DNA from: Ruminococcus sp. UBA4321
GTDB taxonomy: Bacteria > Bacillota > Clostridia > Oscillospirales > Ruminococcaceae
NCBI GenBank assembly: GCA_002393815.1
Contig: DGUB01000061.1
Location: 657 to 7,365 of the forward strand
Direction of reading: 5' to 3'
Length of the DNA stretch: 6,709 nucleotides
Shown in pieces: positions 1-6,082 of this stretch. The notes beneath the pieces were generated by a model that had not been told where the DNA came from, ran no database searches, and was given only the letters and a program-made list of their open reading frames with translations. Each line of letters opens with the position of its first letter. Position 1 is the stretch's first letter. Made by a program: the position numbers and the translations under genes.

Positions 1-80
1 TGGGATTCGAACCCACGAGCCGGGACTGCCGACTAAACGATTTCGAGTCGTTCTCGTTATGACCACTTCGATACATCTCC
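1..80 (-). tRNA. tRNA-Ser (anticodon CGA), 3' end cut by the window edge
   Basis: Read on the minus strand, the gene begins at 80 with GGAGATG. The anticodon arm is AACGA / CTCGAAA / TCGTT, which puts anticodon CGA at 43-45 and predicts decoding of UCG serine codons. A long variable arm (GTCGG, CAGTC loop, CCGGC) marks it as a class II tRNA, consistent with serine. The T arm reads TGGG TTCGAAT CCCA and runs into the window edge. The last T-stem base, the 3' acceptor strand and the discriminator, about 9 nt, lie outside. I see no good promoter of its own just upstream on the minus strand, where only 46 bp separate it from the GH25 stop codon. Confidence 0.95.
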
Positions 81-87
81 ATAATAT

Positions 88-108
88 CTGTCCGGAAATA
101 CCGGACAG
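88..108 (-). terminator. Hairpin between the GH25 gene and tRNA-Ser, weak terminator or processing signal
   Basis: A perfect 8-bp stem, CTGTCCGG (88-95) with CCGGACAG (101-108), closes a 5-nt loop. It starts about 18 nt after the GH25 stop codon. In the direction of GH25 transcription it is followed by ATATTATGG rather than a run of T, so it is a poor intrinsic terminator. It could stabilise the mRNA 3' end or allow read-through into the tRNA. Confidence 0.5.
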
Positions 109-126
109 AATGATTTAATTTAAGAT

Positions 127-1674
127 TCAGCCTGTATAGCCGACACCGGCAAGCGCACTGCTGACAAGAACATCATTGGCATCAAAAGAATTGACACTGC
201 CATCTGCATTGAAGTCATACAGGTTTACATAATCATCAGAGAGCAGTCTGGCATCATTGTCTGTACCGAGCGAAGCTGCGAGATTCAGAATATAAACGGC
301 ATCAATGGCATTGACAACGCCGTCCAAATTGCAGTCACCCGGAAGCGGTTCGGAATTTGTGACCAGAACATTGCAGACAGCGGTATTGCCCTGACCGTCA
401 CTGGCTGTGATGGAAGCCATGCCGCAGCCTGTGGCAACGGCTGTGCCGTCTTCTGAAACTGATACGATGCTGGCATCAGAAGAAGTCAACTGTACACCGG
501 AACGGCTGATAACTTCACTTGCACCAATCTGCTTGAACAGCATTCCTGTATAATTCAGTACAGAAACCGGCGGCAGGTCTACTGTCACGGTGATGGTGTC
601 ACGCGAGCCGTTGTCAGAGAATGCCGTCACAACGGTTGTTCCGCTAGAAATACCGGAAATATTGCCGTTTGCATCGACTGCGGCAACAGACGGGTCAGAA
701 GACTCGAATGTCAAAATGCCGTCGCCGACAAGCGCGGGCTTTACCGGAGTTTCCGCATCGGTAATCGTAACATTGTCATCTGCAAAATTTACTTTCTTGG
801 AATATAAGATATTCATATCTGTTTTTCCGGAAATACCGTCTACATAACCGGAAGAAGTATACTGCCACATCTGATAGTCGCCTTTGTAGGAAGTCTCTGT
901 TGTATAATGCGCAAGCCAGATTTTATATTTTGTGGCAAGATAATCCGGGTCAAGATATTCCAGGAAATAACTCTTGGAAGAATAGATTCCGGAATCATAG
1001 CCGGCATCCTGAAGTGTCTGGCAGAACGCTTCTGCAATGGCAGTGCGCTGCTTGATGGTCAGGCTGGCTTTGTTGAGACGACCGTTCACGCCGGCACCCT
1101 CGGTTTTTTCCACATCGAAATAAATCGGCATTGTGACATCATAGTCCTGTACGCGGGAAATACAGTATTTTGCTTCTTCAATGGCTTCCTGTACGGTGAG
1201 TGCCTGTGTGAAGAAATACGCACCGACTTTTACGCCTGCTTCATTCGCGCCTTTAATGTTCTGATAGAACTTGGTATCTGTAGCGAGCAGACCGCCTGCA
1301 TAGCCGCGGTAGCCGATACGGATGATAGCATAGTCAATACCGGAAGCCTTGACAGTTTTCCAGTCAATATCGCCGTTGTAGAACGAAACGTCAATGCCGT
1401 CCACTTTAGCGCAGTCATCAAATTTACTGTTATGTACAAGATTGGCAGCACTTGCAACAGCGGTGGAAACCGGCTGGGAATCGGAAGTAATCACCTTAAA
1501 TGTTTCTGGGTCATCGGCATTGCCTTCATAACCGGTAATCATGGCATCTACAATTTCAGCGTCCTGACTGTTTGCAGTTTCTGCTTCTGCAATATGATTT
1601 ACGACAAATCCGGGCAGATACTGAACAGCCATCAGAGCCGCTGCAAGCACAGCAGCTGTTTTTACAAACTTCAT
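127..1674 (-). CDS. Secreted dockerin-bearing GH25 muramidase (lysozyme)
   Basis: This 515-residue protein is predicted to be exported and to cleave the MurNAc-GlcNAc glycan backbone of peptidoglycan. Residues 1 to about 30 look like a signal peptide (MKFVK, then an Ala-rich hydrophobic core). A low-complexity spacer runs to about 90. The GH25 domain covers roughly 91-297: it opens with GIDVSFYNGDIDW (93-105, D94), carries the catalytic YFDVE motif (185-189, D187 and E189), and ends with MWQYTSSGYVDGI and TDMN (D286). Two Ig-like, probably Big_2, domains follow at about 312-367 and 368-440. A type I-like dockerin fills 445-510, with calcium loops D447-D458 (DCNLDGVVNAID) and D487-D498 (DFNADGSVNSFD). 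AAGGAG at 1685-1690, 10 nt before the ATG, supports the start. The gene is divergent from the GH9 gene and transcribed toward tRNA-Ser. The fold and catalytic motif are clear. Whether it attacks the host wall, other bacteria or forage-associated microbes cannot be told from sequence. Confidence 0.92.
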   Translation of the reverse strand: MKFVKTAAVLAAALMAVQYLPGFVVNHIAEAETANSQDAEIVDAMITGYEGNADDPETFKVITSDSQPVSTAVASAANLVHNSKFDDCAKVDGIDVSFYNGDIDWKTVKASGIDYAIIRIGYRGYAGGLLATDTKFYQNIKGANEAGVKVGAYFFTQALTVQEAIEEAKYCISRVQDYDVTMPIYFDVEKTEGAGVNGRLNKASLTIKQRTAIAEAFCQTLQDAGYDSGIYSSKSYFLEYLDPDYLATKYKIWLAHYTTETSYKGDYQMWQYTSSGYVDGISGKTDMNILYSKKVNFADDNVTITDAETPVKPALVGDGILTFESSDPSVAAVDANGNISGISSGTTVVTAFSDNGSRDTITVTVDLPPVSVLNYTGMLFKQIGASEVISRSGVQLTSSDASIVSVSEDGTAVATGCGMASITASDGQGNTAVCNVLVTNSEPLPGDCNLDGVVNAIDAVYILNLAASLGTDNDARLLSDDYVNLYDFNADGSVNSFDANDVLVSSALAGVGYTG

Positions 1675-1771
1675 TGGTAAAATTCTCCTTTTTGCATGTT
1701 AGCATTTAGTTGAAATTTTTCTGGATGAAAATTTCTTATGCGATTCAGAATATTCGGTTCGGACAAGTTAC

Positions 1772-1800
1772 AGTATACCACATTTCGGCATATCTGTCAA
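1772..1800 (-). promoter_or_regulatory. Sigma-A-type promoter of the GH25 gene
   Basis: On the minus strand a perfect -35 TTGACA (1795-1800) is followed by a 17-bp spacer and -10 TATACT (1772-1777). A TGG just before the -10 gives an extended -10. Predicted transcription starts near 1765, leaving a leader of about 90 nt. That leader holds an AT-rich inverted repeat, GAAATTTT with AAAATTTC (1712-1719 and 1728-1735), whose role is unknown. Confidence 0.8.
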
Positions 1801-1926
1801 GTTTTTTATCTGATTTCCGGCAATTTTCACAAAGTAGAAACAAGTTTTCGTGATTTTTCCTGTGTGATATTCATAAAAATGCATAAACGAAGCTTAAAAA
1901 ATTTTTGATTCTTTGTATAAAACGTG

Positions 1927-1953
1927 AAAATTCAGAAAAAATTCAAAATTCAG
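1927..1953 (+). repeat. Three short direct repeats abutting the GH9 promoter
   Basis: AAAATTCAG (1927-1935), AAAATTCAA (1938-1946) and AAAATTCAG (1945-1953) lie in the same orientation. The last ends one base before the -35 hexamer. They could be regulator half-sites or simply an A-tract UP element. The spacing (11 then 7 bp) is irregular, and the local base composition makes chance recurrence likely. Confidence 0.35.
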
Positions 1954-1982
1954 TTGCATTTTTTTCACAGATATGCTATACT
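1954..1982 (+). promoter_or_regulatory. Sigma-A-type promoter of the GH9 gene
   Basis: The -35 TTGCAT (1954-1959), a 17-bp spacer and -10 TATACT (1977-1982), with TGC immediately before the -10, make a good extended promoter. Transcription should start near 1989, giving a long leader of about 108 nt before the ATG at 2097. The A-rich repeats just upstream may act as an UP element. It is back to back with the GH25 promoter, about 150 bp away. Confidence 0.8.
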
Positions 1983-2000
1983 GAAATTGTGCATAAGTGA

Positions 2001-2044
2001 CAGAAATCAAGCATTTCTGCCGGTGTCTGCGCGCCGGAATTTTT
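2001..2044 (+). promoter_or_regulatory. Structured leader of the GH9 mRNA, possible attenuator
   Basis: Two adjacent hairpins are visible. The first is a perfect 7-bp stem, CAGAAAT (2001-2007) with ATTTCTG (2013-2019). The second pairs CCGGTG (2020-2025) with CGCCGG (2032-2037), including one G-T pair and a 6-nt loop, and is followed by AATTTTT (2038-2044). The second hairpin plus T-run has the form of a weak intrinsic terminator inside the leader. A very T-rich stretch (2051-2075) follows before the AGGAGG. I recognise no known riboswitch class. Confidence 0.4.
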
Positions 2045-2096
2045 GTACGGTATTTATTTTTATTTATTTTTTTTCTAAGAGGAGGAAATTTTGATT

Positions 2097-4355
2097 ATGA
2101 AAAACAAAAAAAGTCTGAAGAATCGTCTTGCAGCCGGTCTGATGAGTGCCGCTATGGTGGCTTCTGCCGGTGCCGCTGCTGTGCCGAATCTGACAGCCGC
2201 TGCTGCGGATAATGATTATTATGAAGCACTGGCTCTGTCACTGTATTTCTTCGACGCAAATGCCTGCGGCTCTGATGTGGGCGAAAACTGCCTGACATGG
2301 AGAGGAAACTGTCATGTAGAGGACGAAGCAGCACTGCTCTCCAATGCAACAAATTTCGATTCTTCTTATAAGTCTCTCGTTGACCCGGACGGCGATGGCA
2401 AAGTCAATGTCGGCGGCGGCTATCACGATGCAGGCGACCATATCAAATTCAACCTGACAATGGGCTTCGGCATGTCCTCTCTGGCGATGTCCGAATACCT
2501 CAACCCCGGCATTTACGAAAAGGCAGGATGCAAGGAACACCTGATGGCTATCCTGAAAAGAAATGCCGAATATCTGATGAAAACGACTTTCCTGAACAGT
2601 TCCGGCGAAGTTGCCACAATCTGCTATGTTGTCGCTGACGGCGGCGTTGACCACAGCATGATGACACCTCCGGAAGAACAGCACTATGACAGAGCGACCT
2701 ACTGGCTGACTGCTAACAGCAATAACTCTGCTGTCTGCGGTGAAATGGCTTCTGCGCTTGCTGGTGCAGCTTATGTCTGGAAAGATTCTGATGCTTCTTT
2801 CGCAAACGAATGCCTGAAATATGCAAAAGCTCTCTATAATTTCGGTACACAGCACAAAGGCAATGAAATGACAGGTCAGAGTCCTTATTATTCCACAGAT
2901 GCTATGTGTGAAGATGAACTGGCTCTGGCTCAGGCATGGCTGTGGATTTGCGGTGAAGGCTCCAAGCCCTCTCTGACACCCTCCAACGGCAGCTATAACG
3001 GTGTCTATGATTATTACCGCTATACATGGGACAAAGTATGGCAGGGCTATGCTGCTATGATGTACAAAGCCACAAAAGACAGCACATTCAAGTCCGAACT
3101 GGAATTTGAAATCAATCAGCAGGGCGGCGTTTCAGAAGGCAAATATAACGGCGACGGCTGGGGTGCTGCACGTTACAACTGCGCACTTCAGATGAGCGCA
3201 CTGGCAGCAGCTGACGGCAATGCTTCTTCTTCACTTGCAACTGGTGCAAAATGGCAGATGGACTACATTCTCGGCGGCAATCCTCTGGGCTATAGTTTCC
3301 TGATTGGCTACGGCAACAAATGGCCGACACATATCCATCACAGAGCCGCCAACCCCGGCGACCTCTCCAACAATCCGGAGGCAAAATACACACTTTACGG
3401 CGGTCTTGTCGGTGGTATTGACGCATCCGGCAACTATGAAGACCATTCCGACAAATATCAGTATACAGAAGGCGCACTGGATTACAACGGCTGCTTTGCA
3501 CTTGCCTGCGCCGGTTTGGCTAACCTGTTCGGCGGTTCGGACAAGGGTGCTGCCAATATTGTAAGTTCCGCTTCTGAAATTACTTATCCGTACACATTCC
3601 TGAATGGTACGACAGTTGTCACACCTACCGAACCTGACCCCACAGAACCTGCTCCTACAGAAACCACTCCGACTCCTACTGAGACAACTCCCACACCCAC
3701 TGAACCCACTCCGACGGAAACAACTCCTCAGCAGACCACTTCCGGCGAAGTTGCAGCAACAATTACAGAAAAAACAGGCACATGGGAAGAAGACGGTTCT
3801 CCGCGTACTTACTGGGGCGTAGATACCACAGATGCCAAGAAGCTGATTGTCACACTCAAGATTACTTCCAGTGATACAGAAGCCAGCGGCTGCTTCAATC
3901 CGTCCAATGCAACAGACTGGTGGGAACCCACTGACTGGAAAGCAAATGTTTCCAACGGCACTGTTACTCTGGAATACACCCCCAAAGCCGGTGAATCTTA
4001 TGTAGATGTTCATGTATGGTGGCCGCACAATGCTGCCGAACTTGTCAGTGCTGTGAAAGTTGTGGAACAGACTGCAACCACTCCCACAGAAACACAGACT
4101 GAACCGACCGAAACAGCACCGACTCAGCCGACAGAAGTTGACGGCATTACCAAACTCGGCGATGCTGACCTCAGCGGCAAAGTAGATATTCTGGATGTTA
4201 TCACCATCAACAGAGCCATCCTCGGCAAGGAAAAACTCGAAGGAAGCGGACTTGCCAATATCGACTTCAACAGAAACAGCAAGCCGGATGCTTCCGATTC
4301 TCTGACTGTCATGAAACTTATCGTAGGTCTTGTCACAGAAGCAGAACTCCGCTGA
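2097..4355 (+). CDS. Secreted cellulosomal GH9 endoglucanase-type enzyme with dockerin
   Basis: This 752-residue protein is predicted to hydrolyse beta-1,4-glucan (cellulose or related beta-glucans) outside the cell by the inverting GH9 mechanism. A signal peptide covers about 1-37 (MKNKKSLKNR, then an Ala-rich core). The GH9 domain spans about 40-480. It carries HDAGDH with D111 and D114, the histidine region WPTHIHHR (409-416), and YEDHSDKYQYTEGALDYNG with the catalytic acid E458. Then come a Pro/Thr linker (509-548), a Trp-rich module (about 549-658; W573, W608, W609, W614, W641, W642), a second Pro/Thr linker (660-680) and a dockerin (about 685-748) with loops at 689-700 and 723-734. The second loop is degenerate at its middle positions (N and S where D and G are usual). 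AGGAGG at 2080-2085 favours this ATG; an in-frame TTG at 2091 sits only 5 nt after it. There is no Ig or CBM3c module next to the catalytic domain. GH9 and dockerin are certain; substrate preference is not. Confidence 0.95.
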   Translation: MKNKKSLKNRLAAGLMSAAMVASAGAAAVPNLTAAAADNDYYEALALSLYFFDANACGSDVGENCLTWRGNCHVEDEAALLSNATNFDSSYKSLVDPDGDGKVNVGGGYHDAGDHIKFNLTMGFGMSSLAMSEYLNPGIYEKAGCKEHLMAILKRNAEYLMKTTFLNSSGEVATICYVVADGGVDHSMMTPPEEQHYDRATYWLTANSNNSAVCGEMASALAGAAYVWKDSDASFANECLKYAKALYNFGTQHKGNEMTGQSPYYSTDAMCEDELALAQAWLWICGEGSKPSLTPSNGSYNGVYDYYRYTWDKVWQGYAAMMYKATKDSTFKSELEFEINQQGGVSEGKYNGDGWGAARYNCALQMSALAAADGNASSSLATGAKWQMDYILGGNPLGYSFLIGYGNKWPTHIHHRAANPGDLSNNPEAKYTLYGGLVGGIDASGNYEDHSDKYQYTEGALDYNGCFALACAGLANLFGGSDKGAANIVSSASEITYPYTFLNGTTVVTPTEPDPTEPAPTETTPTPTETTPTPTEPTPTETTPQQTTSGEVAATITEKTGTWEEDGSPRTYWGVDTTDAKKLIVTLKITSSDTEASGCFNPSNATDWWEPTDWKANVSNGTVTLEYTPKAGESYVDVHVWWPHNAAELVSAVKVVEQTATTPTETQTEPTETAPTQPTEVDGITKLGDADLSGKVDILDVITINRAILGKEKLEGSGLANIDFNRNSKPDASDSLTVMKLIVGLVTEAELR
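3621..3740 (+). repeat. Pro/Thr-rich linker coding repeat in the GH9 gene
   Basis: About 40 codons repeat variations of PTETTP and PTEP. They encode a flexible, probably glycosylated linker between the GH9 domain and the Trp-rich module. A shorter linker of the same kind (4074-4136) precedes the dockerin. The DNA repeats are imperfect, so the period could change by slippage. Confidence 0.8.
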
Positions 4356-4395
4356 ATAAAAACATAAGAATCATTCCGTTCGCGTTCTGAAATAC

Positions 4396-4467
4396 TCCCC
4401 TTTTGCCGGACAATATGGTATACCAGAAATATACCAAAACGCTAGTCCAACAAAAGGGGATATTTTT
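4396..4467 (+). terminator. Compound inverted repeat after the GH9 gene, probable terminator
   Basis: An outer 10-bp perfect stem pairs TCCCCTTTTG (4396-4405) with CAAAAGGGGA (4451-4460). Inside it GGAC (4408-4411) pairs with GTCC (4445-4448), and TGGTATA (4416-4422) pairs with TATACCA (4430-4436). The whole can fold into one long imperfect hairpin. TATTTTT follows (4461-4467), which fits plus-strand termination about 40 nt after the GH9 stop. The outer 3' arm also contains AGGGG, eight bases before an ATG, so a translational control role is an alternative. Confidence 0.5.
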
Positions 4468-4517
4468 ATGCCAAAAGAAAAATCAAACAAAAAACACATA
4501 CCTGAATTTAATAAGCA

Positions 4518-4557
4518 AAAGCGGTCAAGTTTTTCTCTTAGCCGCTTTGTCTTTTTT
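4518..4557 (+). terminator. Intrinsic terminator between convergent genes, probably two-way
   Basis: AAAGCGG (4518-4524) pairs with CCGCTTT (4542-4548) across a 17-nt loop, followed on the plus strand by GTCTTTTTT. Read on the minus strand, the same stem is followed by TGCTTATT, a weaker T-rich tail, and comes about 18 nt after the HD-GYP stop codon. It therefore probably ends both the GH9 and HD-GYP transcripts. Confidence 0.7.
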
Positions 4558-4566
4558 GTTACAAAT

Positions 4567-5931
4567 TCATTTTTTAATAGTTGATTTGTCTTCAATCAGA
4601 GGCTCTTCAAATTCGCGGAGTGCCTCGCTGATACGGTCACGGGCTTTCAGAAATGCCGAAACGACAATCGGGTCAAAATGTGTTCCCTTTTCTTTTTCTA
4701 TAATCGCATAAGCTTCATCAATCGTCATGGAGCCTTTGTAGCATCTCTGGGAAACAATGGCATCAAATACGTCAGCAACCGCCATGATTCTGGCGCACAG
4801 CGGAATATTATGTTCTGCAATCCCCTGCGGATAGCCCTTGCCGTTCCACCATTCATGATGTCCGTAAGCCATTTCGACAGCAATATCCAGATAGCTGAAA
4901 TGTCCGAGGGATTTTTCGGCATGAAGCAGAAGCTTTCTGCCTTCGGTGGTATGGCTTTTCATAATTTCGTATTCTTCGTCAGTGAGTTTGCCCTGTTTTT
5001 TCAGAATCGAATCCGGAACGTGAATTTTCCCGATGTCGTGCAAAGGCGCAGCAACGACCATATCTTTGATATACTGCTTGTTCAGCACGCTCTGATACCA
5101 GCCTTCTTCGAGCAATTCTTCCGCGATAATTTCAACATATTTTGCGGTTCTGCGGATATGACCGCCCGTGCTTTCGTCGCGGTTCTCGACGATATCCGCC
5201 ATGGTGACGATGATATTATGCTGCATATGGAACAAATCTCGCTGCATATGGGCGTTCTTGTTGCCGACCAGCACCAGAATGATAATTGTCAGCGTCACGG
5301 CGAAGCCAATAATGCTCATCATAATGCTTTCCAGAAGCGCGATTACCCCGAAATTGTTTTCATTGATATTATAATAAGAATAAACTGCCGCGACAAAGCC
5401 ATACATCAGAATGCCAATGACATAAATCAGCACCCTTTCCCAGACTTCCAGTTTGCGGTAATGCATTTCTTTCCGGAAGTTCTTGCGCCATTCCCTTCCG
5501 CCGACAACAAAGCCGATTAAAAAGCCGCCTAAAATCATATACAAGCCAATGGAATAAATTTCCTCTGCGTTTTCGCTCAAGTGGAGAATCGTCGCCGGAA
5601 GCGTTTCCAGCGGCATCAGAAGTCCGTAGCACAGCCCGGCAATCGGAATAAACTGTAATGTTTTAAACCAGCGTTTCTTTCCTTTTTCCGCTGTCAGAAA
5701 ACAGTAGACTGCCATGGAAATGCCAATCATCACCGACCCGGGAATCGTTCCGCCGAGCAGACACAGCAGAAGAATCAGCAGATATGCTGCCGTGATAAAT
5801 AAAAACTGCGGATTGATAAACTGATTTTCCTTTTTCTTCAGCGGCGGAATCAAAAAAATATATCTGGAAATCATCATCATGGTAATAAAATCCAGTGTCA
5901 TTTTTGCGCATTCATAAATATGCGTCTGCAT
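4567..5931 (-). CDS. Membrane HD-GYP protein, predicted cyclic-di-GMP phosphodiesterase
   Basis: This 454-residue protein has six or seven hydrophobic segments in its N-terminal half (clear ones at about 42-60, 62-80, 92-107, 126-145, 166-186 and 196-223; 11-30 is a weaker one), which resemble no sensor fold I can name. A short helical stretch leads into a cytoplasmic HD-GYP domain at about 238-430. The key motifs are intact: ENRDESTGGHIRR (E249, H258), LHDIGK (H298, D299), GHHEWWNGKGYP (H358, H359, GYP at 366-368), ADVFDAI (D387) and YKG (K399). The family hydrolyses cyclic-di-GMP to pGpG or GMP using a di- or tri-metal centre. No GGDEF, PAS or receiver domain is attached. The Shine-Dalgarno is weak (GGAT, 10 nt upstream), but the next in-frame ATG (residue 11) has none. 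The gene stands alone, convergent with GH9 and divergent from the YkgJ gene. The input signal is unknown. Confidence 0.9.
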   Translation of the reverse strand: MQTHIYECAKMTLDFITMMMISRYIFLIPPLKKKENQFINPQFLFITAAYLLILLLCLLGGTIPGSVMIGISMAVYCFLTAEKGKKRWFKTLQFIPIAGLCYGLLMPLETLPATILHLSENAEEIYSIGLYMILGGFLIGFVVGGREWRKNFRKEMHYRKLEVWERVLIYVIGILMYGFVAAVYSYYNINENNFGVIALLESIMMSIIGFAVTLTIIILVLVGNKNAHMQRDLFHMQHNIIVTMADIVENRDESTGGHIRRTAKYVEIIAEELLEEGWYQSVLNKQYIKDMVVAAPLHDIGKIHVPDSILKKQGKLTDEEYEIMKSHTTEGRKLLLHAEKSLGHFSYLDIAVEMAYGHHEWWNGKGYPQGIAEHNIPLCARIMAVADVFDAIVSQRCYKGSMTIDEAYAIIEKEKGTHFDPIVVSAFLKARDRISEALREFEEPLIEDKSTIKK

Positions 5932-5977
5932 TGATAATCACATCCGTAATCCTGATAAAATAATTTACTCTAAGTTA

Positions 5978-6006
5978 ATTATAGCATATTGTTTTCAAAA
6001 TTGCAA
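5978..6006 (-). promoter_or_regulatory. Sigma-A-type promoter of the HD-GYP gene
   Basis: On the minus strand, -35 TTGCAA (6001-6006), a 17-bp spacer and a consensus -10 TATAAT (5978-5983) preceded by TGC. Transcription should start near 5971, giving a leader of about 40 nt. Confidence 0.75.
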
Positions 6007-6053
6007 GAGAAAATTTACAATTTATTCATAATATAAAAAATTCTGACAAGCTA

Positions 6054-6082
6054 TTGCATTTTCTTGTAAAATATAGTATAAT
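6054..6082 (+). promoter_or_regulatory. Sigma-A-type promoter of the YkgJ-purB operon
   Basis: The -35 TTGCAT (6054-6059), a 17-bp spacer and a consensus -10 TATAAT (6077-6082). The predicted start near 6089 leaves a short leader of about 25 nt before the ATG at 6114. It lies back to back with the HD-GYP promoter, with about 47 bp between the two -35 elements. I see no purine-riboswitch-like structure in the short leader. Confidence 0.75.

Noticed and set aside
907..1680. 257-codon plus-strand ORF opposite the GH25 gene
   Set aside because: It lies antisense to a protein with a clear GH25 domain and has no start signals or domain of its own.
2091..2096. TTG at 2091 as the GH9 start codon
   Set aside because: It sits only 5 nt after AGGAGG, while the in-frame ATG at 2097 gives normal spacing and a typical MKNKK signal-peptide start.
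1997..2212. Plus-strand GTG-start ORF of 71 codons in the GH9 leader, as a possible leader peptide
   Set aside because: It lacks a Shine-Dalgarno, overlaps the GH9 start by over 100 bp in another frame, and its protein is low-complexity sequence dictated by the T-rich leader and the signal-peptide codons.
3621..3740. Repetitive stretch as a CRISPR or satellite array
   Set aside because: It is in frame inside the GH9 gene and encodes a Pro/Thr linker; there are no uniform repeats with unique spacers.
2238..4028. Long minus-strand ORFs opposite the GH9 gene, including cysteine-rich frames
   Set aside because: The cysteine and arginine richness is the reverse reading of Thr/Pro and Ala codons in GH9 and its linker; there is no Shine-Dalgarno and no known fold.
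4390..4595. A complete insertion sequence in the convergent intergenic region
   Set aside because: There is no transposase of useful length, no paired terminal repeats bounding a gene and no visible target-site duplication; hairpins near gene ends are better explained as terminators.
4678..5520. 280-codon plus-strand ORF opposite the HD-GYP gene
   Set aside because: It is a mirror of a gene with complete HD-GYP motifs, has no ribosome binding site and shows no recognisable domain.
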